From Candidatus Amulumruptor caecigallinarius (lineage in GTDB: Bacteria; Bacteroidota; Bacteroidia; Bacteroidales; Muribaculaceae), in contig CALUMU010000010.1 of assembly GCA_944321825.1 (NCBI GenBank), forward strand, positions 1-64,000: 64,000 nt of DNA, read 5' to 3'. The position numbers and the translations under genes are program-made. How positions within the stretch are numbered: the stretch's first letter is position 1; each line of letters opens with the position of its first letter. The notes below the pieces were generated by a model. It was not told where the DNA came from. It did no database searches and saw only the letters and a program-made list of their open reading frames with translations. Shown here piece by piece: positions 1-8,789 of the stretch.

Positions 1-134
1 CCGAGGAATTCCCGGCGACTCATCTTCATCGTGTAAGGATTGCGGATGGCCGGATAATAATCCAGATAAAGAGATATACGGTCGTTACGCAATGGCTTTT
101 GTCTCAAAGTTACGTTGGTGCATGTAAGTGTCAT
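1..134 (-). CDS. Tyrosine recombinase (integrase), N-terminal fragment, runs off the left edge
   Basis: Reading leftward from an ATG at 134, the frame is open to the window edge for about 44 residues. It encodes a strand-rich start with the residues SLYLDYYP followed by a basic MKMSRREFL stretch. This resembles the N-terminal arm/SAM-like DNA-binding region of Bacteroidetes phage-type integrases. The catalytic R-H-R-Y domain would lie outside the window, so activity cannot be judged. It is followed upstream (227-1132) by a multi-HTH protein and then by the 3' end of mnmE, as expected at the end of an integrative element. The start is the only ATG in frame here; no strong ribosome binding site is seen. 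Confidence 0.75.
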   Translation of the reverse strand, partial: MTLTCTNVTLRQKPLRNDRISLYLDYYPAIRNPYTMKMSRREFL

Positions 135-226
135 AGCTATATTGTTTTTTGATTAATACTTGTTTTTGTTGCAAATAAAATAGGTGTTCTAATGGTGGTA
201 TTTATCACCGGAAAATAACTTTTGCT

Positions 227-1132
227 TCATTCTATCTTTGGCGGCTCAAAGAACTTGTCCAGCTCTACCCGCAGGATCTTGGTATATTTACCGACCTTGA
301 TACGGGGGATATTATGGTATTTCACATAATGGTAGAGTTGGTCCCGTGTCAGATTGAATCGCTCCATCGCTTCGGCAATGGTGTAGTATTTGGGCTCTTC
401 TGGAGCTATGAGACCTTTGGCAATGTCCACATGCTTTTTGGAGTAATACACCATAATGCCGACTTTCTTTTTGGGAATGGCATTCTTTGATACAAAAGAA
501 TAGATGGCCGTCAGCGTCATGCCGAACTTCTCCTGCATGTCTTGCGTGCTGTACCATTCCTTGATTTCAGGATCGGGAGCTTTCTTTGCAAAGTAGTCAT
601 CAATATGCTTTTTGCTCCAATAGGTTTTCCCACGGTGAAAGGTTCGTGGAATATTATGTTCCTTAGCGATGTGAAATATCCAGGAATCCTTTACGCCATA
701 CTTTTCCTTAACTTCAGCTGTGGTGTAGAAATCATTAATAGAAGGTTTGTTTCTGACCGGAATTTTAAATTCTATCGGCTTATTGAATAAGTTATCAATA
801 TCTTCCTTTTTCAATAGAAATTTATATCCAAGTCTGGTGGCTTTAAGTTCACCCCTTTTCAGATAGCCATAAAGAGTAGGTCGGGTTACTCCAATGTATG
901 TGGCAGCTTCTGTGATAGTAAGAATAGGCTTGTCTCTGATTTTTGCAATCGGCTTTTCCTTGATGGCTTTTTCGACAACTTGGTTATTAGCCCTAATAGA
1001 AGCCTCACGTTTCTTCTGTTTATACAGAAGGTTTGCACATCTGTGCGAACAACAGGTTGTAGTTGTTTTATGCGCAATGAATTCTTGCTTGCACCACGCA
1101 CAGATTCGTCTGATTTCAATGTTGCTACTCAT
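227..1132 (-). CDS. Zinc-ribbon protein with four excisionase-like HTH modules
   Basis: The protein has 301 aa from the ATG at 1132, which follows a GGAG box; the longer upstream frame lacks such support. The N-terminus has CAWC and CCSHRC pairs spaced like a small zinc ribbon (about residues 9-35). Then come four modules of about 50 residues, each beginning with a TxxEA or S/TxxxM-type helix-turn-helix and ending in a wing with IPR or KVG and a terminal helix (about 72-118, 130-175, 190-235 and 250-297). The first module is closest to MerR/excisionase HTH_17 domains. Role is inferred: a directionality factor or regulator of the neighbouring integrase. A protein with four HTH modules in series is unusual and may bind iterated sites. 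Confidence 0.7.
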   Translation of the reverse strand: MSSNIEIRRICAWCKQEFIAHKTTTTCCSHRCANLLYKQKKREASIRANNQVVEKAIKEKPIAKIRDKPILTITEAATYIGVTRPTLYGYLKRGELKATRLGYKFLLKKEDIDNLFNKPIEFKIPVRNKPSINDFYTTAEVKEKYGVKDSWIFHIAKEHNIPRTFHRGKTYWSKKHIDDYFAKKAPDPEIKEWYSTQDMQEKFGMTLTAIYSFVSKNAIPKKKVGIMVYYSKKHVDIAKGLIAPEEPKYYTIAEAMERFNLTRDQLYHYVKYHNIPRIKVGKYTKILRVELDKFFEPPKIE

Positions 1133-1311
1133 GTTATTTCTCCTTATTTCTCCAATATTTTTGTATAACTCCGTAAAATCCCGTAAAATGGCGTAAAAGT
1201 TCTCCACGACCTTGCCAACGAAAATCCTCAGATTTCGTGGTGAGGTACACAGGAGGTACAAAAAATGGCGTAAAAAGGCTTAGCAACGATTATCAACGAT
1301 ACTTGAGCAAC

Positions 1312-1336
1312 AAAAAAGGCGCCCGTAAAGAGCGCC
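1312..1336 (-). terminator. Rho-independent terminator of mnmE
   Basis: GGCGC (1318-1322) pairs with GCGCC (1332-1336). On the minus strand the stem is followed by six T residues (1317-1312). It sits about 45 nt after the mnmE stop codon. Confidence 0.75.
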
Positions 1337-1381
1337 ATACTAATCGATTGTAATCGATTTAACTATTTGATAATCAGGTAT

Positions 1382-2812
1382 TTATTTACCGATGCAGAAG
1401 TTGGCGAAGATGTTGGAGAGGAGGTCGGGGGTGGTGATTGTGCCGGTGAGGGTGGAGAGGTGGTAGAGTGTTTCGCGGATGTCTTGGGCTACGAGGTCTC
1501 CGGGTATGTTGTCGCGGAGTGCCCGGATGGCTTGCCGGATGGCTCTCGAGGCTGCGGTGAGCGATTGGTAGTGACGGAGGTTTGTGACTGTTATTTCACC
1601 TTCGGGGGACGCGGTGGCAGCGGCTATCTCTGACAGGGTGTCTTGGAGAGTCGTGATGTCGGATTCTGACCGTGCGCTGCCGATAACCCAGTGGACATCG
1701 GAGGATGGGGCTATTATGTCTGTGAGTTCTTTTTGTAAACCTGATGCTTCAGCGTTGATGTCTGATTTGTTTATGAATATTACAAGGTCTGTTTGGTCCT
1801 GGAGCCTGGGGGCTATTCTTGACCATGATGCAATAGCAGATGATAGGGTAGATGTGCTGTCGACCATCCATATGACTATGGATGCCTTGGCTATATTGTC
1901 CATGGCTCGTGATATCCCTATGCTTTCGATTGGGTCCTCTGTGTCGCGAAGGCCGGCGGTATCGATGAATCTGAACAGATGCCCTCCGATATTTACTGTA
2001 TCTTCTATGGAGTCGCGTGTGGTGCCATGTATGTCGCTGACTATGGCTTTGTCTTCGCCGAGCAGACTGTTGAGCAGTGTTGACTTGCCAGCATTGGTCT
2101 CACCTGTGATTGTGACTGGAATCCCCTCTTTGATGACCCTGCCTTTGTCAAATGAATCGGCAAGCTTTGTGACACATGCAAGTATCTCCTCAGCCAATGA
2201 AATCAGCGTCTCTCTTGATGCAAACTCGACGTCTTCTTCGCTGAAATCGAGTTCGAGTTCAAGGAGCGATGCCATTTCAAGCAGACGGTCGTGCAAGAGT
2301 TTAATGCGTGATGAGAATCCTCCTCGCATCTGTGACATTGCCAGTCTGTGCGATGCGGCTGTGCGGGAGGCTATGACATCCGCTATCCCTTCCGCTTGGA
2401 TGAGGTCGATCCGTCCGTTGGAAAATGCCCGTCGGGTAAACTCCCCAGCCTCGGCAATGCGTGCGCCATGTTGCGTGAGGATTGAAAGCACACGTTGCTG
2501 GATGTATGGAGATCCATGTACACTTAGCTCTACCACGTCTTCGCCGGTGAATGAGTGTGGCCCACGGAACACTGTGGCCACAGCTTGATCTACCACTTCC
2601 CCTGAGCCGTCGATTATGTTGCCGAGGTGGGCTGTATGGGATGTTGCTGTAGCGAGCGGTTTCCCATGCCATACATGGCTGACAATATCTATCGTATCAG
2701 GCCCGCTTATGCGGATGACTGCGATGCCACCCGTCCCATGTGGGGTGGATATGGCGCAGATGGTATCATCGCTGATTAACGTCGTGTATGGCTCCATTGC
2801 GGGAAGTTGCAT
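1382..2812 (-). CDS. mnmE: tRNA uridine-5-carboxymethylaminomethyl modification GTPase
   Basis: The 476-aa product, of normal family length, works with MnmG to make cmnm5U at wobble uridine in the cytoplasm. The N-terminal folate-binding domain contains GTGGIAVIRISG (about 26-37). The inserted G domain has a P-loop GETNAGKS (237-244) and a DTAG switch. The C-terminus ends FCIGK, the conserved catalytic cysteine motif (Cys473). The ATG at 2812 follows GGAA and overlaps the 3' end of the upstream nuclease gene by 37 bp; MEPYTT (2797) is an alternative start. The 3' end abuts an integrase-bearing element, so the gene may be its attachment target; the reading frame is intact. Confidence 0.95.
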   Translation of the reverse strand: MQLPAMEPYTTLISDDTICAISTPHGTGGIAVIRISGPDTIDIVSHVWHGKPLATATSHTAHLGNIIDGSGEVVDQAVATVFRGPHSFTGEDVVELSVHGSPYIQQRVLSILTQHGARIAEAGEFTRRAFSNGRIDLIQAEGIADVIASRTAASHRLAMSQMRGGFSSRIKLLHDRLLEMASLLELELDFSEEDVEFASRETLISLAEEILACVTKLADSFDKGRVIKEGIPVTITGETNAGKSTLLNSLLGEDKAIVSDIHGTTRDSIEDTVNIGGHLFRFIDTAGLRDTEDPIESIGISRAMDNIAKASIVIWMVDSTSTLSSAIASWSRIAPRLQDQTDLVIFINKSDINAEASGLQKELTDIIAPSSDVHWVIGSARSESDITTLQDTLSEIAAATASPEGEITVTNLRHYQSLTAASRAIRQAIRALRDNIPGDLVAQDIRETLYHLSTLTGTITTPDLLSNIFANFCIGK

Positions 2813-3576
2813 TGTGATTCCAATTCATTTTCTATCTCGTCAGGCAGAGCGGCAAAAAAGTCATAGCCTGTCAGGGATTCGACACTGTCCACGCTGACTG
2901 CGCATTTTTGCATACCTCCGTCGACATATCCGTTAGGCATGATAAAACCAATGGCTTTAGGTGGCCGAGCTGTGGGCGATAGTATCACCTTGAAAAAACG
3001 CTGGGGTACGGCGACAGATGATAGTCCGATATGCGCAACTGGAGCATCGGTCGGGACAGGACCGCAAACTATAACTACTATGCTGTCGGCAACAGCGCGC
3101 TGTCGGCATTTTTCTTCAAGCTTGCCCCATGAACCGCTGTTGAGCGTATGGGCTTGGGGTACGATGTTTGCCATGGAGAAACACTCCTCCATGGCTTGTT
3201 CGTCCCATTTCATGTCGCCGGCAGGTGCCATGTGGCCTCGGTCGTAGCCGGTGTTGCGGTAATCCGATGTCGAAGCGCATCCTATGACCGACTCGTCAGT
3301 CCAGAATTTGTTTGACCGCTTTACATCGCCTGTAGTATGTTCCCCGGTCAGCACCCACGCCACCCAGTTTGGCGTGTGCGTGTCCCGGTTAAACGAGACT
3401 GTATAGTTGGAGTATTTCTTAATCTGTGACTGCACGTTTCCAGGCATGGATACCTCCGTCAATCGGCTGATTTCAGCAGATGTCGTGGCAGAGTCTATGG
3501 ATGAATCCTTGTCATATTTGTGGGTAGTCCATGCCACAGCCAGCCCGATGACAAGAACGATAATAAATTTTTTCAT
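2776..3576 (-). CDS. Secreted DNA/RNA non-specific endonuclease (beta-beta-alpha-Me family)
   Basis: A 266-aa protein with an N-terminal hydrophobic signal segment (MKKFIIVLVIGLAVAW). It carries the NUC1/EndoG signature DRGH (112-115), preceded by an S-DYRNTGY stretch and followed by a downstream MANIVPQ asparagine region, the Mg-binding part of the site. The family cleaves DNA and RNA without sequence specificity, and here the enzyme would act in the periplasm or outside the cell, perhaps scavenging nucleotides. The ATG overlaps the preceding aminotransferase stop by 4 bp, so it is probably co-transcribed with the sugar-nucleotide genes and mnmE. The coupling to a surface-sugar operon has no obvious functional reason. 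Confidence 0.88.
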   Translation of the reverse strand: MKKFIIVLVIGLAVAWTTHKYDKDSSIDSATTSAEISRLTEVSMPGNVQSQIKKYSNYTVSFNRDTHTPNWVAWVLTGEHTTGDVKRSNKFWTDESVIGCASTSDYRNTGYDRGHMAPAGDMKWDEQAMEECFSMANIVPQAHTLNSGSWGKLEEKCRQRAVADSIVVIVCGPVPTDAPVAHIGLSSVAVPQRFFKVILSPTARPPKAIGFIMPNGYVDGGMQKCAVSVDSVESLTGYDFFAALPDEIENELESQCNFPQWSHTRR

Positions 3577-4730
3577 TTCAATGCGTTTTTGTCGTTAGGT
3601 TGGAATCGGTTTAATATCGAGCATATCGCCTTAATATCATCCGTTGATGTCATCTCGGATATGGGTAACGATAATATACCGTCAGCTAAACGGTCGGTCA
3701 CAGGGAAGTTGTGGGGACAGGGTGCGGTTTCATAGCAGGGCTGATGCAGTGGCGGCACGGCGTAGTGTATGTCCCATCCGACACCTTCTGAATCCAGATA
3801 CCGTTGCAGCTCGTCTCTATACCCCCCGACGTATATGACATATTGATGCCATACGTGTTCGGAATGGTTGGCGGGCATTGTCGGCTTGGTGACGAGTGGA
3901 TGGTTCAGATAACGGTCATATGTAGCCGCGTTTTGGTGTCGTCGGGTGTTAATTTCCTCTATATGGTTTAGCTTCACGTCTATTATTGCCGCTTGAATGG
4001 CATCAAGGCGGCAGTTACGTCCATAGTGGATGTTATGGTAACGCCTGTCTGCACCGTAATTGGCAAGCGCACGGACTGTGGCCGCCAGTTCGGGGTCATC
4101 GGTTGTTACTATTCCGGCATCTCCGAGGGCCCCGATGTTTTTGGTCGGATAGAAGCTGAAGCCGGCAGCGTGTCCGAGTGAGCCTGTGGTTACACCTCCA
4201 TTTATTCCCTCCACATCCGAATGAGTGCCTATGGCTTGTGCGGAGTCTTCGATTGCCAGCAGGTCGTGCGTTATGACGAAATCCTTGACATCTTGTGTCC
4301 AGGCGTTGCGTCCATATAGATGTACCGGCATTATTGCTTTGGCCTGGACTGCATCCTCGTCTCTGATGGATGTTACATCGAGATTCATGGTTGATGCATC
4401 AATATCTGCTGGGATAAGCGTCAGTCCTGCGTCTGTGACAGCCAGCATTGTTGCGATGTAGGTGTTGGCTGGTACGATTACTCCGTCGCCAGGATGCAGT
4501 TTGCCGAGTTGGATATATGCTTTGAGTATAAGCGTCAAGGCATCAAGGCCGTTGCTGACCCCTACGGCATGTGATGTGCCGCACATCTGTGCCATCCGTG
4601 CTTCAAGAGCCTCCACTTCGTCGCCACCGATGTATCTGCCGGAGTTTATAACTCGGGCGGCTGCTTCGTGCAGTTCGTGGATATAAGGTGCGTTTACAGC
4701 GGCGAGGTCGAGAAATGGATACTTCATCAT
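3573..4730 (-). CDS. DegT/DnrJ/EryC1/StrS sugar-nucleotide aminotransferase (FdtB/QdtB type)
   Basis: A PLP-dependent aminotransferase of 385 aa. Lys197 in FSFYPTKNIG is the internal aldimine lysine. EDSAQAIG (161-168) and the RNCRLDAIQAA region are family signatures. Next to rmlA, rmlB and a QdtA/FdtA cupin, the likely reaction is amination of dTDP-3-keto-6-deoxyhexose to dTDP-3-amino-3,6-dideoxyhexose (Fuc3N or Qui3N) for cell-surface glycan. Whether the product has the galacto or gluco configuration depends on the cupin partner and cannot be read here. No matching N-acetyltransferase lies in the operon. Start ATGs at 4730 and 4727 are adjacent. Confidence 0.88.
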   Translation of the reverse strand: MMKYPFLDLAAVNAPYIHELHEAAARVINSGRYIGGDEVEALEARMAQMCGTSHAVGVSNGLDALTLILKAYIQLGKLHPGDGVIVPANTYIATMLAVTDAGLTLIPADIDASTMNLDVTSIRDEDAVQAKAIMPVHLYGRNAWTQDVKDFVITHDLLAIEDSAQAIGTHSDVEGINGGVTTGSLGHAAGFSFYPTKNIGALGDAGIVTTDDPELAATVRALANYGADRRYHNIHYGRNCRLDAIQAAIIDVKLNHIEEINTRRHQNAATYDRYLNHPLVTKPTMPANHSEHVWHQYVIYVGGYRDELQRYLDSEGVGWDIHYAVPPLHQPCYETAPCPHNFPVTDRLADGILSLPISEMTSTDDIKAICSILNRFQPNDKNALK

Positions 4731-4744
4731 TGGTGATTATTGCA

Positions 4745-5185
4745 TTAAGGCAGGGTAGGGATGCGGTCATGCACACGGTTCCACTCCAAAAATTCGTCAA
4801 AATCACGGATGTAATCATCTTCCGAGAACAAAGTGGAATCCAATACCATGCATACACTGCCGGACGCGAAGTTTTCAAGGGTCAACCAGTGTCCCGGCGG
4901 AATGTATAATCCGACGAAAGGGCGGTTGAGTGTAAATGTGGCGGATTTTGTTCCGTCATGCAGTGTCACATCAAAACTGCCGCCAGTGGCTACTATGAGC
5001 TGGTGGGCTTTCTTGTGGCTATGGCTGCCCCTGCTCTCGCCTCCCGGCACGTCATAAATCCAAAACACACGATTTATCTCAAAAGGTATCTGGGCGTTGT
5101 CTTGCGCAAACGACAGGCTTCCCCGCGGGTCATATATGCGCGGAAGTTCGATCAGGCGGGGTTTATTCCACTCCATTGTCGGCAA
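4745..5185 (-). CDS. dTDP-4-oxo-6-deoxyglucose 3,4-ketoisomerase (QdtA/FdtA/WxcM-like cupin)
   Basis: A 146-aa single-domain cupin. The core contains [11 protein letters not shown], the histidine-rich signature of the FdtA/QdtA family, and a later [11 protein letters not shown] strand. The family moves the keto group of dTDP-4-keto-6-deoxyglucose from C4 to C3, giving the substrate for the adjacent aminotransferase. The start overlaps rmlA by 23 bp (ATG 5185) or 14 bp (ATG 5176), indicating translational coupling in the rmlB-rmlA-cupin-aminotransferase order. The family is clear; FdtA versus QdtA specificity is not. Confidence 0.88.
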   Translation of the reverse strand: MPTMEWNKPRLIELPRIYDPRGSLSFAQDNAQIPFEINRVFWIYDVPGGESRGSHSHKKAHQLIVATGGSFDVTLHDGTKSATFTLNRPFVGLYIPPGHWLTLENFASGSVCMVLDSTLFSEDDYIRDFDEFLEWNRVHDRIPTLP

Positions 5186-6047
5186 GTTCTATCAGATACT
5201 GGCCGTAAGCATTGTTACGCATCGGTTCGGCAAGTTCACGCAGGCGTTGGGCATCTATGAATCCTCGGCGGAAAGCTATTTCTTCCAATGCGGCCACTTT
5301 GAAGCCTTGGCGCTTCTCGATGGTTTCTATGAAGTTGGATGCTTCCATGAGCGAGTCGGTGGTGCCGGTGTCGAGCCAAGCGAATCCGCGGCCAAACTGC
5401 TGTACATTCAGTTTGTCTCTCTTCATGAACACCTGATTGACGGTCGTGATTTCCAGCTCCCCACGTGCCGACGGCTTGATTTCATGGGCGATGTTGACCA
5501 CTTCGTTAGGATAGAAATACAATCCTACCACTGCATAGTTTGTTTCGGGTTCTTTGGGCTTTTCTACGATATTGACTGCCTTGCCTCGATTATCGATGGT
5601 AACCACGCCGTAACGTTGTGGGTCTTTGACTTTGTAGGCAAAGATGGTGGCTTCCTTGCTGGATGCTGTGCGTTCCACTGCTTGCCTCAGCATCCCAGTG
5701 AAGCCCTGACCGTAGAATATATTGTCGCCGAGCACGAGGCATACGTCGTCATCGCCGATGAAATCCTTGCCGATGATAAATGCCTGTGCCAGCCCTTCAG
5801 GGCGTGGTTGCTCTGCATAACTGAAATTCACGCCCATTTCCTTGCCGTCGCCGAGCAGCCTTTGGAATCCGGGTAGGTCGTGTGGGGTGGATATAATCAG
5901 TATGTCGCGGATTCCGGCAAGCATGAGTACAGATATGGGGTAATACACCATCGGTTTGTCGTAAATCGGCACAAGCTGCTTGGATATGCCGCGTGTGATG
6001 GGGTAGAGGCGTGTGCCGGAACCTCCGGCCAATACTATTCCTTTCAT
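5163..6047 (-). CDS. rmlA: Glucose-1-phosphate thymidylyltransferase
   Basis: 294 aa from the ATG at 6047, where the conserved [16 protein letters not shown] nucleotide-binding start begins; an upstream in-frame extension of 25 residues has no family counterpart and was rejected. Other conserved stretches are KPMVYYPIS, a VLGDNIFYG segment with the metal-binding aspartate, and EKP near residue 160. It makes dTDP-glucose from dTTP and glucose-1-phosphate, the first step before RmlB. The gene lies 49 bp after rmlB in a leftward operon. Confidence 0.96.
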   Translation of the reverse strand: MKGIVLAGGSGTRLYPITRGISKQLVPIYDKPMVYYPISVLMLAGIRDILIISTPHDLPGFQRLLGDGKEMGVNFSYAEQPRPEGLAQAFIIGKDFIGDDDVCLVLGDNIFYGQGFTGMLRQAVERTASSKEATIFAYKVKDPQRYGVVTIDNRGKAVNIVEKPKEPETNYAVVGLYFYPNEVVNIAHEIKPSARGELEITTVNQVFMKRDKLNVQQFGRGFAWLDTGTTDSLMEASNFIETIEKRQGFKVAALEEIAFRRGFIDAQRLRELAEPMRNNAYGQYLIELADNGVE

Positions 6048-6096
6048 GTCAGTGGGTGGAAGTAGGGTGTTTTCGGGGTATGGGGTGTTTTCGGAT

Positions 6097-7299
6097 TCAA
6101 CGGTTGCCGTACATCTGGTCATAATACTTCTGGTATTCGCCTGATGTGACGCTTTCGACCCAGTCCTGATTGTCGAGATACCAGCGGATTGTCTTTTCGA
6201 TGCCTTCGGTAAATGGTGTTTCGGGATACCATCCCAGTTCGGTGGCTATCTTCGTCGGGTCTATTGCATAACGCATGTCGTGACCCGGACGGTCGGATAC
6301 ATACGTGATGAGGTCTTCGTTGATTTGCTCCGGGGTTATCCCCTTGAGCAGAGCCTGATATTTGGGTTCTTCGCGCATGATGCGGCCGATGATGCTGATG
6401 ACAAGACGCACGATGCTGATGTTTTGCTCTTCGTTGAAGCCGCCGATGTTGTAGACTTCGCCGATGCGGCCGTTACGCAGCACCATGTCTATGCCCTTGG
6501 CGTGGTCCTCGACATAAAGCCAGTCGCGCACGTTGTCGCCCTTGCCGTACACTGGCAGTTTTTTCCCTTCAAGTATGTTTTTGATGATAAGAGGGATGAG
6601 TTTTTCGGGAAAATGGTATGGTCCGTAGTTATTGGAGCAGCGGGTGATGTTGACGGGCATACCGTATGTTTCGTGATATGCCTGGGTAATCAGGTCTGCT
6701 CCGGTCTTGGCTGCGGAGTATGGCGAACGAGGGGAGAGGGGGGTGTCCTCAGTGAAAAATCCGTGGCCGAATGTCTGTAGGTTCGTGCGCCCTTTGACCA
6801 CTTCCTTGACTGCATCTGTAAGATGCAGGGGCTGCGGCTCGGCAAAGTCTTTGGGAAGTGAGCCGTACACCTCGTCCGTGGAAATCTGCAGGTATTTTTT
6901 CCCTTCGCGGTAGCGGTTGTGCCCGTTTTCATCCTTTCCGGCAAACCACGCTTCGCGTGCGCAGTCGAGCATGTTCTGTGTGCCGAGGATATTTGTCTCC
7001 AAAAACAGTCGGGGGTTTTCTATGCTGCGGTCCACATGGCTTTCGGCGGCGAAATTCACTACGAAGTCCGGATCGAATTCGTTCATTATCTTTGTTACGA
7101 GCTCGCGGTCGCCGATGTCTCCTTTGACAAATGTGACGTTTGGAAGCTTAATCTCATCTTTGATTGTCATCGGATTGCCGGCATATGTCAATGCGTCCAA
7201 TATGACTATTTCGACATCGTTGCCCCATTTCTTCAGCAGGTATTTCACGAAGTTGGCACCGATGAATCCGGCGGCTCCTGTAACGAGATATTTTTTCAT
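6097..7299 (-). CDS. rmlB: dTDP-glucose 4,6-dehydratase
   Basis: A 400-aa extended short-chain dehydrogenase. The Rossmann GAAGFIG motif is at residues 8-14, [12 protein letters not shown] follows, STDEVYG supplies the catalytic Thr-Asp-Glu, and YSAAK the Tyr/Lys pair. It converts dTDP-glucose to dTDP-4-keto-6-deoxyglucose. It is somewhat longer than enterobacterial RmlB (about 355 aa) because of extra loops after about residue 115 and before [10 protein letters not shown], which is common in Bacteroidales. It heads the sugar operon. RmlC and RmlD are absent here, so the branch shown goes to a 3-amino sugar rather than rhamnose. Confidence 0.95.
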   Translation of the reverse strand: MKKYLVTGAAGFIGANFVKYLLKKWGNDVEIVILDALTYAGNPMTIKDEIKLPNVTFVKGDIGDRELVTKIMNEFDPDFVVNFAAESHVDRSIENPRLFLETNILGTQNMLDCAREAWFAGKDENGHNRYREGKKYLQISTDEVYGSLPKDFAEPQPLHLTDAVKEVVKGRTNLQTFGHGFFTEDTPLSPRSPYSAAKTGADLITQAYHETYGMPVNITRCSNNYGPYHFPEKLIPLIIKNILEGKKLPVYGKGDNVRDWLYVEDHAKGIDMVLRNGRIGEVYNIGGFNEEQNISIVRLVISIIGRIMREEPKYQALLKGITPEQINEDLITYVSDRPGHDMRYAIDPTKIATELGWYPETPFTEGIEKTIRWYLDNQDWVESVTSGEYQKYYDQMYGNR

Positions 7300-7316
7300 G
7301 TTTCAGAATTACGTGT

Positions 7317-7517
7317 GTAAGTGAGTATTCACTTTAAATTAGAATTGTCATTTCTTTAGTGAGCGTCATCGTTTTTGCTTCATCTTCAGTTTCCTTTCGG
7401 CAGCTATTCCTTTCATTGTCAGTAACGTAGCTCGCTACGCTCCCTCCTTTTCAAGAAATATCGCCTCAAAAGCAATCTCGGACTTGAAGCAAAATTGAAA
7501 ATGAACACTCACTTACT
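7317..7517. repeat. About 200-bp element bounded by imperfect 24-bp inverted repeats (MITE-like)
   Basis: The left end 7317-7340 (GTAAGTGAGTATTCACTTT and on) matches the reverse complement of 7494-7517 with about three mismatches. The interior is non-coding and contains a nested GTAGC-TC-GCTAC palindrome near 7429-7441 and a second pair of GCTTCA/TGAAGC arms. It separates rmlB from the glycosyltransferase gene. There is no transposase, so if mobile it would be a non-autonomous element. No target-site duplication was confirmed. Confidence 0.5.
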
Positions 7518-7642
7518 GGTTGTAAAAATAAATTTTGCGCAATTTACGAAAATTTCATGTAATTACCGCAACCATAGTGAATCGTCTGCGAAAAAATTGC
7601 GTTATGGGCAGCTGCTCATGGCAAGAAACGCCAATCGTGTTT

Positions 7643-8785
7643 TTATCGCAGTTTTCTGCGTATGTAGCTTTCTGTTTTCAGCCAGCAGTCGGTTATCATC
7701 AGGGACGATGACAAGAGGCTGATAATGCGCTGCAATGATGAATACTTGCAGTGGATTGCACCGAGATACTGTCCGTATCCCGTTTTGATATGCCGCAGTA
7801 CTTTCCGCCCTTCTGCCGCTTGTCCGTCCATATACGACTGGCGGGCAGCAAGGAGCAGGCGTACCACCGGGCTGCACATATCGTCATTAAGAAGGTCGAC
7901 AAAGGAAGCATCAGGGTGGGTTATCCTGTAGAGCGTAAGGTAGGGGTCGTCAGACGAGTCTGTCACGCCTCCTTCGATAGAGTGGAAATTAAGCAGCCAG
8001 CTTGCCGAGTGTCGGGATATAGTGATGTCGTATTGTCGTTCCAGCCGTAAATACACATTTTGCAGTGCGTTAAAAAGCGTTGCAAATTCGTCATATGACA
8101 GCAGGTATTTGGCAGATGATGGGTTGCTGGTATATACATATCCTGTGTGTGGGACGGTTATAATCGACTCCACATGTTCAAGCAACGTGAAATTAAATAC
8201 GGCATCTTCAGCTAACCGTAACGACGGATTAAAGGTAGCATCGTTCGCCTCTATGGCATGTCGGCTGTAGAGTTTTCCCCAGCAGACTGCTGCATAGTTG
8301 CCGAGGATATGCTTGGCAATGTATTCTCTGATGCCGGATTGGTGTGTGAAATTTTCCTCGGTCAGGTTGCATGTTTTTTGCGTCCGCCAGTCCTTGAACC
8401 CGCCGATGATTATATCCGCTCCGGCATGGCTGATGAGGGATTCAAGGAACTCAGGTTCCCACCAGTCATCTCCGTCGATAAATGTAACATACTCACCCCG
8501 GGATTGTTTCAGTCCCGCATTACGCGCCGCCGACACACCCGCGTTGTCTTGGGTGATGACTGTTACGCGGGGATTGTCGGATGTCGCTTCCTGCGCTAAG
8601 GCAAGTGTCTTGTCCGTACTCCCGTCGTCGATTATTATCAGTTCCCACTCTTTATGGGTCTGTTTAAAGACAGACTCGATGCATCTTTTTATTGTCTCCT
8701 CGCAATTATATACGGGCAGGATTATCGATATGCCCGAATCCCCTAATGTTAAATTGTGTTTATGGGGGGGGGTAGATGTCGGCAT
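7643..8785 (-). CDS. Family 2 glycosyltransferase with a C9 tract in its first codons
   Basis: 380 aa. The GT-A domain occupies about residues 18-125, with ISIILPVYN, IIIDDGSTDKT and the metal-binding FIDGDDWW (DXD equivalent), followed by a helical C-terminal region without membrane segments. It would transfer a nucleotide-activated sugar in the cytoplasm during surface glycan assembly, consistent with the dTDP-amino-sugar operon downstream. Codons 4-8 contain nine consecutive C residues (plus-strand G9, 8764-8772), so slipped-strand replication could switch the gene off. The ATG at 8785 lies immediately before this tract; an internal start after it was not supported by a ribosome binding site. 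Confidence 0.88.
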   Translation of the reverse strand: MPTSTPPHKHNLTLGDSGISIILPVYNCEETIKRCIESVFKQTHKEWELIIIDDGSTDKTLALAQEATSDNPRVTVITQDNAGVSAARNAGLKQSRGEYVTFIDGDDWWEPEFLESLISHAGADIIIGGFKDWRTQKTCNLTEENFTHQSGIREYIAKHILGNYAAVCWGKLYSRHAIEANDATFNPSLRLAEDAVFNFTLLEHVESIITVPHTGYVYTSNPSSAKYLLSYDEFATLFNALQNVYLRLERQYDITISRHSASWLLNFHSIEGGVTDSSDDPYLTLYRITHPDASFVDLLNDDMCSPVVRLLLAARQSYMDGQAAEGRKVLRHIKTGYGQYLGAIHCKYSSLQRIISLLSSSLMITDCWLKTESYIRRKLR

Positions 8786-8789
8786 CAGG

